Assembly: GCA_036171675.1 (NCBI GenBank)
Contig: JAVHRO010000006.1
Location: 1-24,494 of the forward strand
Direction: 5' to 3'
Length of the DNA stretch: 24,494 nucleotides
DNA from: Vicingus sp036171675
GTDB lineage: Bacteria; Bacteroidota; Bacteroidia; Flavobacteriales_E; Vicingaceae
Below, one piece after another: positions 1 to 7,483 of this stretch. Position 1 is the first letter of the stretch, and each line of letters starts with the position of its first letter. The notes below the pieces were generated by a model that ran no database searches, had not been told where the DNA came from, and saw only the letters and a list, made by a program, of their open reading frames with translations. A program made the translations under genes and the position numbers.

Positions 1-477
1 CTTAGAATAGAACAAAACTATCTATTTGTTGATTTAGTACAGGAGAAAACGCGTAAATCGGTTACTATTCCTGTTTATGATGAATTTGTAAAGAATATAC
101 TTTTAAATAAATTTCCTTATTCTATTGAGCCTCAAAAATTCAATGTTCATATTAAAGATGTTTGCGAACTTGCAAAAATTGATAGTGTTGTAAGTGGTCG
201 AAAAACTAATTCAAAAATAAAGAGAAAGGAATTAGGCAAATTCCCTAAGTATAAACTTATTACTTCGCATTGCATGAGAAGAAGTTTTGCAACCAACCAT
301 TATGGCAAAATGAATACTTCTTTAATTATTGGAATTACTGGGCATAGTCGAGAGGAAGAATTTTTAAAATATATTGGAGTACCGGAAGATAAAGACACCA
401 ATGCAAAAGAATTTTTAAGACAATTTGAACAGTATAACAATTCACTTTCAAAAGAACCTCAACTAAAGGCGGTTTAA
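1..477 (+). CDS. Tyrosine recombinase (integrase), C-terminal catalytic part, 5' end cut by window
   Basis: The frame is open from base 1 to the stop at 475-477 (158 codons), so only the C-terminal catalytic half is visible and the real start is outside the window. Tyrosine recombinases cut and rejoin DNA at att sites and drive integration and excision of mobile elements. Visible signature: HCMRRSFATN, which is box II H-x-x-R (His at 268, Arg at 277), then GHS (His at 343), then the nucleophile Tyr at 370-372 in a FLKYIG context. The spacing is normal for the family and nothing catalytic is missing in this part. The short tail after the Tyr resembles Bacteroidota mobile-element integrases. 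It reads in the same direction as the next four genes. Family is secure; which element it moves is inference. Confidence 0.9.
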   Translation, partial: LRIEQNYLFVDLVQEKTRKSVTIPVYDEFVKNILLNKFPYSIEPQKFNVHIKDVCELAKIDSVVSGRKTNSKIKRKELGKFPKYKLITSHCMRRSFATNHYGKMNTSLIIGITGHSREEEFLKYIGVPEDKDTNAKEFLRQFEQYNNSLSKEPQLKAV

Positions 478-516
478 ATCAAAAAAATATAAATTGTTTA
501 GCCAAATAATACAATT

Positions 517-1032
517 ATGGAACTACTAAAAATTGAAAACAGAATTTATGAAGTAAGAGGGCAAAAAATAATGTTAGATTTTGACCTTGCCGAAATGTAC
601 GAAGTAGAAACAAAGTCTTTAAACCAAGCAGTTAAAAGAAATTTAAAAAGATTTCCAATTGATTTTATGTTTCGACTTACAGCTGATGAATGGAAAACAA
701 TGCGGTTGCAATTTGTTACCGCATCACAAAATAAACGTAATATTTCGGCAACACCTTATGCCTTTACCGAACAAGGTTTAGCCATGTTAAGTGGTATTTT
801 AAATTCTGATAAAGCAATACAAGTAAACATTGCCATAATGAGAGCCTTTGTATTTATACGCCAATATGCCTTAACCCATAAAGATTTAACCGTCAAATTA
901 AAGGAGTTTGAAACCAAATACAACAAACAATTTAAAGATGTTTACGAAGCAATAAATTACCTCTTAAAAGATACTAAGCAAAAGAAACAACAAACCGAAC
1001 GTACAAAAATTGGGTACAAGAAAGAACAGTAA
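517..1032 (+). CDS. ORF6N domain protein (phage/mobile-element DNA-binding type)
   Basis: A 171-residue protein. Residues 1-115 match the ORF6N family pattern: an opening IENRIYEVRGQKIMLDFDLA, then LAEMYEVETKSLNQAVKRN, RFPIDFMFRL, and a YAFTEQGLAMLSGIL segment near residues 81-95. ORF6N is a KilA-N-associated domain of phages and integrated elements, thought to bind DNA; the function in Bacteroidota is not established. The C-terminal 45 residues are Lys-rich and helical (KLKEFETKYNKQFKDVYEAI), like the usual tail. It starts 39 bases after the integrase stop, with the same orientation. Family assignment is secure; a regulatory role is inferred from the family. Confidence 0.88.
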   Translation: MELLKIENRIYEVRGQKIMLDFDLAEMYEVETKSLNQAVKRNLKRFPIDFMFRLTADEWKTMRLQFVTASQNKRNISATPYAFTEQGLAMLSGILNSDKAIQVNIAIMRAFVFIRQYALTHKDLTVKLKEFETKYNKQFKDVYEAINYLLKDTKQKKQQTERTKIGYKKEQ

Positions 1033-1061
1033 TAAAGAACAAATACTAAAGGCGATTTAAA

Positions 1062-1664
1062 ATGGAGGAAGAAATATTAAAAAAATTACAAGATATTCTT
1101 GGCGAATCGGAATTATTACCACTAAAAAGAAATTTAGAAAACCATTATGCCACATTAGATTCAACCAGTAAGGCTAATTTTCTTGATGAAATTGAATTGG
1201 TTTATCTTCCTAATACAAAATATATCAGTGATAAATTAGCGGGAAATTTTATATATCCAGTAAGTAATGAAAAAAAAGAGTTTATAGAAAAATGGGTTAA
1301 AGAAAAACAATCTCAAAATTCATCAATCACAGTTAATGTTAGGAAGTTAGAAAAAGATAATCAGATTTTAGATAGTGGAGTAGAAATTGATTTAAGTAAC
1401 ACTAACGCAAAAGAAAAAATAATTTATCTACACGAATTAGGTGTATTAGACTTTTTAAGAGATAAACAACCGTTTATTTCTTCAATAAATAAATTAGCCT
1501 CTGTACTAAGTGCAATTACTGGAGAAAAATCAGGCACATTACAATCTTACTTAAACCCTATGTATAGTAAAGATGTATCAGACAAAAACAATCCTCTTAA
1601 TAATAAAAAAAAGGTCGATGTAATTGTAAGTCAATTAATAAAAATAGGATTTACACCTAAATAA
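1062..1664 (+). CDS. Hypothetical protein of Bacteroidota mobile elements, 200 aa
   Basis: I do not recognise a named domain. The protein has no signal peptide or membrane segment and looks cytosolic. The N-terminal half is charged and helical; the C-terminal 75 residues (LHELGVLDFLRDKQPFIS onward, ending near LIKIGFTPK) resemble a tail I associate from memory with hypothetical proteins of flavobacterial integrative elements: 'LG-hydrophobic-x-FL' followed by a segment rich in Ser, Asn and Pro. It starts 29 bases after the ORF6N gene and precedes a small HTH gene, so it probably belongs to the same accessory block. It could be an element maintenance or regulatory protein, but no function can be read from the sequence. 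Confidence 0.7.
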   Translation: MEEEILKKLQDILGESELLPLKRNLENHYATLDSTSKANFLDEIELVYLPNTKYISDKLAGNFIYPVSNEKKEFIEKWVKEKQSQNSSITVNVRKLEKDNQILDSGVEIDLSNTNAKEKIIYLHELGVLDFLRDKQPFISSINKLASVLSAITGEKSGTLQSYLNPMYSKDVSDKNNPLNNKKKVDVIVSQLIKIGFTPK

Positions 1665-1750
1665 GTCCATTTCTACACTTTTAGGGAAACCTAAAAATAA
1701 CCTAAGTTCTTTTTGCTCTAAAATTATTTATTAATTAAAATTTTAGACAA

Positions 1751-2029
1751 ATGGAATCCATCCAATTTTTAAATGTAACTCCCAACGAGTTAAAACAAGA
1801 AATTACCAAAGAGGTAATAAATCACTTAGAAAAGTTTTTTAAAGACTTCAAACCCAAACAACCCAACGATTATTTGAGTCGCAAAGAAGTGGCAACACTT
1901 TTTAAAGTGGATATTTCGACTATAAGTAATTGGCAAAAGTCAGGTAAATTACAGCCATTAGGCATTGGTTCAAGAGTCTATTTTCTCCGTTCGGACATTG
2001 AGAAAAGTTTAACCCCTTTAAATTCTTAA
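1751..2029 (+). CDS. Small helix-turn-helix protein, excisionase / MerR-like fold
   Basis: A 92-residue protein. Residues 41-90 carry a winged-helix HTH of the HTH_17/excisionase type: DYLSRKEVATLFKVDISTIS, then NWQKSGKLQPLGIGSRVYFL, then RSDIEKSL. This is the layout of small DNA-binding proteins that sit next to integrases in Bacteroidota elements and act as recombination directionality factors or local regulators. Residues 1-40 are helical. The next gene begins 4 bases after its stop, so the two are probably cotranscribed. Fold is secure; whether it directs excision of the upstream integrase is inference from context. Confidence 0.85.
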   Translation: MESIQFLNVTPNELKQEITKEVINHLEKFFKDFKPKQPNDYLSRKEVATLFKVDISTISNWQKSGKLQPLGIGSRVYFLRSDIEKSLTPLNS

Positions 2030-2033
2030 TGTT

Positions 2034-2456
2034 ATGAATACAGGCAATGTAAACTTTGTTCGACATACTTACCAAGTAAGTAAAGAACTAAAATCATATA
2101 CGGTTTATCAATTAGATGAGGTTAAAAACAACACCAATTTACTAACTGGCTTAATTAGAATAGAACCGTTTTTGAATAAATCGAAAGCAAATAATTTTAA
2201 CGATTATTTTAGAATCTATAATAAAACAAGTTGGGCAAAATCGGACTTAATAACTGGATTAATACCCACCACAACAAAAGGGTTATTCTTTGGCGACTGT
2301 CGAAAAACTGGAATAATTGGAAATACAAAAAAAAGTTTATTGTTATTCTATTACGTTCCAAATTCAAACAAACTAATAATAGACGTTTTTACGGATTATT
2401 ACCCTTTTAACGACTTCTTATTAATCAATCATATAAACGAGTTTAAAACCAACTGA
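2034..2456 (+). CDS. Hypothetical protein, 140 aa, distal gene of HTH operon
   Basis: Not recognised. The protein is soluble, mixed alpha/beta, with no signal peptide, no membrane segment and few cysteines (one, in FFGDCRKTG). It begins 4 bases after the excisionase-like gene and is followed within 5 bases by a strong hairpin, so it is the last gene of a two-gene unit. Aromatic-rich stretches (LLLFYYVP, FTDYYPFNDF) suggest a compact beta-rich core. Its place right behind a small DNA-binding protein in an integrated element would fit an accessory or element-control role, but nothing in the sequence decides this. Confidence 0.65.
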   Translation: MNTGNVNFVRHTYQVSKELKSYTVYQLDEVKNNTNLLTGLIRIEPFLNKSKANNFNDYFRIYNKTSWAKSDLITGLIPTTTKGLFFGDCRKTGIIGNTKKSLLLFYYVPNSNKLIIDVFTDYYPFNDFLLINHINEFKTN

Positions 2457-2461
2457 AAAAA

Positions 2462-2494
2462 AAATAGAGAGGGTTGTTCACGCCCTCTCTATTT
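2462..2494 (+). terminator. Strong 12-bp hairpin terminator after the 2034 gene
   Basis: A perfect 12-bp stem: AAATAGAGAGGG (2462-2473) pairs with CCCTCTCTATTT (2483-2494) around a 9-base loop. A run of nine A lies just upstream (2455-2463), so the hairpin may also stop transcription coming from the other strand. The downstream T-run on the plus strand is weak (ATTTGTTC). Confidence 0.75.
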
Positions 2495-2631
2495 GTTCAA
2501 ATGTTTGTCTTAAACAGGCAATGTTTTTCGACTATGATTTCCTCAATAAAAATACAAATAATAAACGTAAATACTCCTATTTTCCTAGAATATTTCGTTT
2601 TAATCATTAACTGGTGTTTAGATAGATTCTA

Positions 2632-2826
2632 ATGAGAATTAGTAAACCTATCATATTATTAATGCCTACGATTTTAATTAACGAATTGGAAGATAATTTA
2701 ATTAATAGACCTCCAAAGTTTAATTATAAAATTAATTACTTCTTCTTCATCATTCAAGAAATATCTATTCAACAAAATATCCAAAAAGATACTGAATTTT
2801 TTTATCTAAATATTAAAAATCTATAA
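2632..2826 (+). pseudogene. 5' fragment of the polymerase-like gene, ended by an in-frame TAA
   Basis: This 64-codon piece is in the same frame as the polymerase-like gene beginning at 2926, and only one stop (TAA, 2824-2826) separates them: the frame is open again from 2827. The joined reading, residues ending FFYLNIKNL then continuing SISVSNIERYIKYLKEINLI, makes sense as one winged-helix-like N-terminal segment, which suggests one ancestral gene of about 450 codons broken by a single nonsense change. Alternatives are that translation restarts at 2926 and the fragment is meaningless, or that the stop is a sequencing error. The 2495-2631 stretch in front shows no other gene. Confidence 0.5.
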
Positions 2827-2925
2827 TCAATTTCAGTTTCAAATATTGAAAGATACATCAAGTATCTGAAAGAAATTAATCTTATCATTTCGGACGGAAA
2901 ATACATCATTGGCAAAAAAGCATTA

Positions 2926-3987
2926 ATGTATAAATTAAATGATGAATTTTTGAAAGGAGAGTATTCTAAAATAGAAATTAACTGTACAGAAAATCTATTT
3001 AAAAAGATTATAAAAAATACTCGAAGACTTAATGCTCACAATAGTAGATTAGAGCCTCATTTAAGGCAAATGCGTGATGAATTTATGAAAATCGAGTTCA
3101 ACTATGTAAAAGCAAAAGAATGGATTGTTAATAATGCTGATGAAGAAACAAAAAAAAATAGTTATTTAACATCTATTCAAAATTTAGAAGATGAACGGAT
3201 GAGATACTTTAAAAGAAATTCAACCAACAAAAGACTAGACACCAATTTAACAAATTTAAAAAGTGAATTAAAACAATTTATTAAAGGAGAATATTCAAAT
3301 ATAGATTTAAATAATTCACAACCTTTTCTTTTAGGAATATTATTAAATAGATTAATAAATAATAATAAACTTACCTATTGTTGTTATTTAAATTTAGAAA
3401 ACATCTATAAAACCTTTGGTAGTAAAAGGATTCAGAAGATTTTAAAAGTTAACCAAAATCAAAAAAACTGCAATTTGGTTAATTTATCATTGTATTTAGA
3501 ATCTGTAAAAAATGGTAATTTATACGATGATTTCATTTCTTATTATTCTGGAAATTTAAAACGAAAAGAGATTAAGGATATAATGTTTAAAGTTATGTTC
3601 TCGGGCAATAAAACTCACAAGTTTAAAACAGTTCCTTATAATAAAGAAAAGAAAGTATTTGCATCTGTATTTCCTTTCATCTACGAATGTATATTTAATT
3701 TAAAGCATAATGACAAGGAAAATAATCTTTTACCAGTCTATTTACAACAGATGGAAAGTTATCTATTTATTGATTGTATTGCTAAAGAATTGGTAAACGA
3801 TGGAATTATTCCTTTAACTATACATGATTCAGTATTAGTAAAGAAAGAGCATGAGAATAGAGCATTAGAGATAATAAAGCAAGTCTTCTTAAAAGAGATT
3901 GGTGTTATTCCAACTTTTAAAATTGAGCCATTAAATAAAAATTATAATCAAAATAATTTATTAAACCAATTTCAACTTAATTGTTAA
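2926..3987 (+). CDS. Divergent family A / T7-like polymerase palm protein (putative)
   Basis: A 353-residue product from ATG 2926; the frame is open back to 2827. Three motifs occur in the order and spacing of single-subunit polymerases. Motif A: IDLNNSQPFLL with Asp127 and Ser131 four residues on, as in T7 RNA polymerase (D-x3-S). Motif B: Arg213-x3-Lys217-x3-Phe221-x3-Phe225 then SG, the O-helix spacing R-x3-K-x3-F/M-x3-Y-G of Pol I and T7 RNA polymerase. Motif C: TIHDSVLV with His300-Asp301-Ser302, the HDE/HDS motif. Asp127 and Asp301 would be the metal ligands. No 3'-5' exonuclease domain is seen; the N-terminal part is charged and helical. I know similar 'DxxNSQP...IHDS' proteins only as hypothetical genes of Bacteroidota mobile elements. 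Polymerase activity is inference; loss of the upstream segment may have inactivated it. Confidence 0.6.
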   Translation: MYKLNDEFLKGEYSKIEINCTENLFKKIIKNTRRLNAHNSRLEPHLRQMRDEFMKIEFNYVKAKEWIVNNADEETKKNSYLTSIQNLEDERMRYFKRNSTNKRLDTNLTNLKSELKQFIKGEYSNIDLNNSQPFLLGILLNRLINNNKLTYCCYLNLENIYKTFGSKRIQKILKVNQNQKNCNLVNLSLYLESVKNGNLYDDFISYYSGNLKRKEIKDIMFKVMFSGNKTHKFKTVPYNKEKKVFASVFPFIYECIFNLKHNDKENNLLPVYLQQMESYLFIDCIAKELVNDGIIPLTIHDSVLVKKEHENRALEIIKQVFLKEIGVIPTFKIEPLNKNYNQNNLLNQFQLNC

Positions 3988-4055
3988 AAAAAGTACTAAA
4001 ACACAACTTTTAAAAATCTTTGTCGTTGAACTAATTATCAATTTAAACTAAAATA

Positions 4056-4202
4056 ATGAGTTACTTAACTAAAATTGTGAGATTCTTGAAAGAAAATAAA
4101 ATTGATTTAGTCGCTTTAATATTGGCATCAATCATATACATACTGGTAATTAGTCCTTTTGTTATTGTAGTGATGATGCTTATTTTTAATTTAAAATTTT
4201 GA
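4056..4202 (+). CDS. Small membrane protein, 48 aa
   Basis: A short open frame, ATG 4056 to TGA 4200-4202. After a charged N-terminus (MSYLTKIVRFLKENKIDL) it is almost entirely hydrophobic: LVALILASIIYILVISPF and then VIVVMMLIFNL, enough for one long or two short membrane helices. The next gene's ATG follows 2 bases after its stop, so the two could be translated together. I do not recognise a family. The length and composition make it a candidate small membrane protein, but chance cannot be excluded in such AT-rich sequence. Confidence 0.45.
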   Translation: MSYLTKIVRFLKENKIDLVALILASIIYILVISPFVIVVMMLIFNLKF

Positions 4203-4204
4203 CC

Positions 4205-4672
4205 ATGAAAACTTTAAAATCAATTATTATTACAGCTATAATTTTAGTTAGCATTAATGTACAAGCACGACCAAATTATATGATTAGTGGAATTTCGGTA
4301 GGGTGGGATGAAACTAATTATAAAGAATTTGAAAAACTATTAGTGGAACAAGATTCTTTTAGAACAAAATTCTATGTAAAAGTTCAACGAACAAGGAATG
4401 GACTTTACAAAAAATTAGTATTCGGAGATAGATACTCATTTTTCAATTCTTTTCATTCTAACAATGTGTTTAAGTTCAAACCCTCAAAAAATTTCGTTGT
4501 TTCTGGTGATACTATAACTCAGGATATTTGTTGTATAAAAAAAGTAAACGGCAAAAAAGTTGAATATAAATTCACTATAATTGTCGATGTAGCCACACTT
4601 GATTTAACGATAATAATATTTGAAGAGTCAATAAACGAAAACATTATTTTCAATTATACTTACATGTATTAA
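4205..4672 (+). CDS. Hypothetical secreted protein, about 155 aa
   Basis: I chose ATG 4205 rather than the TTG six bases upstream because it gives a clean signal peptide: MKTLKSIIITAIILVSINVQ, with likely cleavage after VQA before RPNY. The mature part (about 132 residues) is beta-rich and has a Cys pair (DICC) near residue 115; it has no lipobox and no T9SS sorting domain, so periplasmic or outer-surface location is likely. No family is recognised. It follows the 48-aa membrane protein by 2 bases. It is the last plus-strand gene of the accessory block. Confidence 0.6.
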   Translation: MKTLKSIIITAIILVSINVQARPNYMISGISVGWDETNYKEFEKLLVEQDSFRTKFYVKVQRTRNGLYKKLVFGDRYSFFNSFHSNNVFKFKPSKNFVVSGDTITQDICCIKKVNGKKVEYKFTIIVDVATLDLTIIIFEESINENIIFNYTYMY

Positions 4673-5109
4673 TAATCTTTAAATGGATATACAGATTTCA
4701 ATTATGTTTTAGCAAATTGATTATTGTAAAGAAAAATTCTAAAAACATACCATATCACGAAGTTGAGAGTGTTCTTTTATGGAGTAATGTTATGTTAATA
4801 ACATGAATTGACAAAAAACTTAAAAAAACGTCATAAACTACTAATTTTCAACGGTTTTATGTGTTCGTATGTTATTAAAACCATGTGTTTATCATGTGTT
4901 TGCCGTTTTTAATATCTAAAAATGAATACAAAACATGAATTTTAAAGCATTATGCTAGGATTGGGGTAATACCAACCAATAACCAACATACAATATTTAC
5001 GATACCCCACTACCTTAGATAAAACAACTTTCTGTTTTTGGAATACACCCCCACGATTTAAGGGATAACCCCACGTTTAAGAATAGACAAAGATTAATTT
5101 AATTTTTAA
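4673..5109. other. Gene-free AT-rich stretch in the accessory region
   Basis: No credible gene on either strand. It holds a hairpin ATGTTAT-gtta-ATAACAT (4787-4804), two close direct copies of CATGTGTTT (4882-4890 and 4893-4901), and a C-run patch with CCCCAC repeated near 5006-5073. These could be operators or remnants of an att or transfer region, but none can be named. Confidence 0.4.
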
Positions 5110-5403
5110 TTATTCTAAACTACTATTTACTTTCTCTTTTACTACTTTATTGTAAATTATCACAAAACCCCAAAATAGTAAATTAAAAAAAATTAAGAAA
5201 GGAATCGCAAGACCATCATGTCCGAACAACTTAAATGACATAAATTGAAAAAGGCTTTGCTCAGTACATTCTTGCTGGTCAACATATCCCCAACAATGAA
5301 CATAAATTGTAATAAAAGAAAATATTAAGGTAGTAATCATGTAAATTAAATATCCAAAAATTACAAATCCTTTCTCTTTTCTTGTTAAGTTATTTATTAT
5401 CAT
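5110..5403 (-). CDS. Small membrane protein with two helices, 97 aa
   Basis: Read on the minus strand from ATG at 5403-5401. Two clear membrane segments: FVIFGYLIYMITTLIFSFIT (about residues 13-32) and LAIPFLIFFNLLFWGFVIIY (about 65-84), joined by a loop that carries two Cys (HCWGYVDQQEC) and could form an extracytoplasmic disulfide. The C-terminus is Lys-rich (KVVKEKVNSSLE), fitting an inside orientation. No family is recognised. It is the only minus-strand gene of the accessory region and lies closest to tRNA-Cys. Confidence 0.55.
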   Translation of the reverse strand: MIINNLTRKEKGFVIFGYLIYMITTLIFSFITIYVHCWGYVDQQECTEQSLFQFMSFKLFGHDGLAIPFLIFFNLLFWGFVIIYNKVVKEKVNSSLE

Positions 5404-5670
5404 TTTTTTAGTTTTAAAAATTTAAAGTAAAGAAAGAATATTGAATATATCGGGTTCTTCTGAAAGAAAATTGTCATATTTTACAAAGAGAGGTTAAAAT
5501 ATTTAGTGAGCAAGTAGTAAACATCGAATTGTTTTAATAGGTTTGAAATAGTTTTTATGTTAACCCCCAATAAGTTGATTTTAAATAAGTTCTATATTGG
5601 AGAGAAAAAAACAAAAAAAAGTTGTTTTTCTTTAAATATCGGACGAATATCGGATGAAAATAGAATAATA
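5404..5670. other. Gene-free junction between accessory region and tRNA-Cys
   Basis: No gene is supported. There is a tandem near-repeat ATATCGGACGA / ATATCGGATGA at 5636-5656 and several A-runs. This is where the right edge of an integrated element would be expected, between the last accessory gene and the tRNA 3' end. I found no second copy of the tRNA 3' end within the window. Confidence 0.4.
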
Positions 5671-5700
5671 AAAGCGTTAAGATTTGATACTTAACGCTTT
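5671..5700 (-). terminator. Hairpin terminator downstream of tRNA-Cys
   Basis: A perfect 11-bp stem: AAAGCGTTAAG (5671-5681) with CTTAACGCTTT (5690-5700) and an 8-base loop. On the minus strand it lies 15 bases past the tRNA 3' end and runs into a T-rich stretch (TTTTATTATTC), as expected for a terminator of the tRNA transcript. Confidence 0.7.
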
Positions 5701-5715
5701 TATAACTTATCGTTG

Positions 5716-5786
5716 AGGTCGCGGACGGATTCGAACCGCCGTAGAAGCTTTTGCAGAGCTCTGCCTAGCCACTCGGCCACGCGACC
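5716..5786 (-). tRNA. tRNA-Cys (GCA)
   Basis: Minus-strand cloverleaf of 71 bases. The 7-bp acceptor stem GGTCGCG/CGCGACC uses 5780-5786 and 5717-5723, with discriminator U (5716), the base typical of tRNA-Cys. The T arm carries GGTTCGAATCC. The anticodon loop CTGCAAA gives anticodon GCA (plus-strand bases 5752-5754). No CCA is encoded next to the 3' end. The 3' end faces the accessory region, a common arrangement for tRNA-targeted integration, though no att duplication is visible here. Confidence 0.95.
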
Positions 5787-5867
5787 AATGTAAATTGGTT
5801 TGCAAATTTAACAATTATTTTTATTTCCTTTTAATTAAATAACGAACTTTAGATTTTTAATTAAGTT

Positions 5868-6893
5868 ATGGTTGAAATTGATTTTCGTAGTGATACGGTT
5901 ACAAAACCAACAGTAGAGATGTTGCAAGCTATGATGGTTGCCACAGTGGGTGATGATGTGTTTGAAGATGATCAAACGGTGAATATTTTGCAAACGAAAA
6001 TGGCAAATTTATTCAATAAAGAAGCGGCCTTATTTTGTCCATCTGGAACAATGGCAAATCAAATTGCTATTAAAATACATACAAATTGCCCTGGTGAAGT
6101 AATATGTGATGAATTATCGCATATTTATAAATATGAAGGAGGAGGTATTGCTTTTAATGCGGGTTTATCTGTCAAACTTATTAAAGGAGACAAAGGAAGA
6201 GTTACCGTTGATGATGTTTTAAATGCTATTAACCCTATTGATATTCATAATCCAATTACTCAGTTGGTATCACTCGAAAACACCTGTAATAGAGGAGGTG
6301 GAAGCATCTATCACCTTGATGAAATAAAAAAAATTAAAAAATTGTGTGCTCAAAAATCATTAAAATTACATTTAGATGGTGCAAGAATTTTCAATGCTAT
6401 TGTGGAATCTAATTATACTTCACACGAGATTGGAGAGCAATTTGACACCATTTCAATTTGCTTATCAAAGGGACTAGGGGCTCCTATTGGTTCTGTTTTG
6501 GTAGGGAGTTTGGAGGATATATTAAAAGCTAAACGAATAAGGAAAATATTAGGCGGAGGTATGAGGCAAGCTGGATATTTGGCTGCAGCTGGAATTTATG
6601 CACTCGACAATCATATTCTAAGGTTAAAAGATGATCATAGAAGGGCTAAACAATTATCGGCTGAATTGGCTAAATTGAATTGGATTAAAAATGTAATTGA
6701 GGTTTTTACCAATATCATTATTATTGAGATTCGTGAAGATTTAGAGGTGTTTAATATAATTACAAAATTAGCCGAAAATAACATAAAAGTTGTTGCTTTT
6801 GGTCCACAACAAATTAGATTTGTTACCCATCTAAACATTGACGATGATATGATTCAATATTCAGTTGATAAGTTAAAGAAAATTACATTTTAA
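5868..6893 (+). CDS. ltaE: Low-specificity L-threonine aldolase, PLP enzyme
   Basis: A 341-residue fold-type I PLP enzyme that cleaves L-threonine / allo-threonine to glycine and acetaldehyde in the cytosol. It opens with the family signature IDFRSDTVTKPTVEML and GDDVFEDDQTVNIL. The phosphate-binding stretch is FCPSGTMANQIA; the PLP-ring Asp is D170 in HLDGARIFNA, with Arg173 following; the Schiff-base lysine is K201 in CLSKGLGAPIGS. Length is typical and no active-site residue is missing. The next gene begins one base after its stop, so they form a two-gene unit. Start ATG 5868 matches the family N-terminus. Confidence 0.95.
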   Translation: MVEIDFRSDTVTKPTVEMLQAMMVATVGDDVFEDDQTVNILQTKMANLFNKEAALFCPSGTMANQIAIKIHTNCPGEVICDELSHIYKYEGGGIAFNAGLSVKLIKGDKGRVTVDDVLNAINPIDIHNPITQLVSLENTCNRGGGSIYHLDEIKKIKKLCAQKSLKLHLDGARIFNAIVESNYTSHEIGEQFDTISICLSKGLGAPIGSVLVGSLEDILKAKRIRKILGGGMRQAGYLAAAGIYALDNHILRLKDDHRRAKQLSAELAKLNWIKNVIEVFTNIIIIEIREDLEVFNIITKLAENNIKVVAFGPQQIRFVTHLNIDDDMIQYSVDKLKKITF

Positions 6894-6894
6894 T

Positions 6895-7482
6895 ATGATT
6901 CAAATTCAAGATACTATTGTTTCAGAAACTTTATTAGAAAAAAAATTCGTTTGTAATTTAAATGCGTGTAAAGGATCGTGCTGTATTGAGGGGGATGCTG
7001 GAGCGCCTCTAGAAGAACATGAATTAAATGAGTTGGAAAATGCATTTCCACACATTTTAACTTATTTATCCAAAGAATCAATAGAGGCTTTAGAAATAGA
7101 TTTGTATACGATTGATGATGATGGTGATTTTGTTACTCAATTGGTTGATGGTAAAGAGTGTGCATTTGTTTTTTTTGATGAAAAAAAAATTGCTAAATGT
7201 TCTATTGAACAAGCGTTTTTAGATGGTAAAATTTCATTTAAAAAACCAATTAGTTGCCATTTGTTCCCCGCACGTTTAACCAAGTACAAAACTTTTACAG
7301 CTGTTAATTATGCCTATTGGAAAATTTGTGATGATGCGTGCACTCTAGGTGAAGATTTGGGGATAAAAACCTATCAATTCTTAAAAGAACCTTTAATAAG
7401 AAAGTTTGGAGAAGCATGGTATGCAGAATTGGTATTAGTGGATAAACATCTAAAGATTGAAGACTCAACCTCAAAATCATAA
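6895..7482 (+). CDS. DUF3109 family cysteine-rich protein
   Basis: A 195-residue cytosolic protein with the Cys pattern of the DUF3109 family: CNLNACKGSCC (residues 20-30), then ECAF and KCSIEQ, then ISCHLFPARL near residues 119-128, and CDDAC near 143-147. The layout is that of a metal or Fe-S binding protein related to the YkgJ/CxxCxxCC group; the biological role is unknown. It starts one base after the threonine aldolase stop (TAATATG) and is probably translated from the same message. Its 3' end meets the oppositely oriented truB with a single base between stop codons. Confidence 0.88.
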   Translation: MIQIQDTIVSETLLEKKFVCNLNACKGSCCIEGDAGAPLEEHELNELENAFPHILTYLSKESIEALEIDLYTIDDDGDFVTQLVDGKECAFVFFDEKKIAKCSIEQAFLDGKISFKKPISCHLFPARLTKYKTFTAVNYAYWKICDDACTLGEDLGIKTYQFLKEPLIRKFGEAWYAELVLVDKHLKIEDSTSKS

Positions 7483-7483
7483 A

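Noticed and set aside
2632..2826. Independent small gene of 64 codons
   Set aside because: It shares frame with the downstream gene and is separated only by one stop; reading it as a broken 5' end is more economical.
5110..5403. Toxin or holin assignment for the two-helix membrane protein
   Set aside because: Two helices and a Lys-rich tail alone are not diagnostic; no lysis partner or antitoxin lies next to it.
5671..5786. tRNA 3'-end duplication marking the left end of the integrated element
   Set aside because: I looked for a second copy of the tRNA-Cys 3' segment in 1-5700 and saw only short chance matches such as CGGACG; it may lie outside the window.
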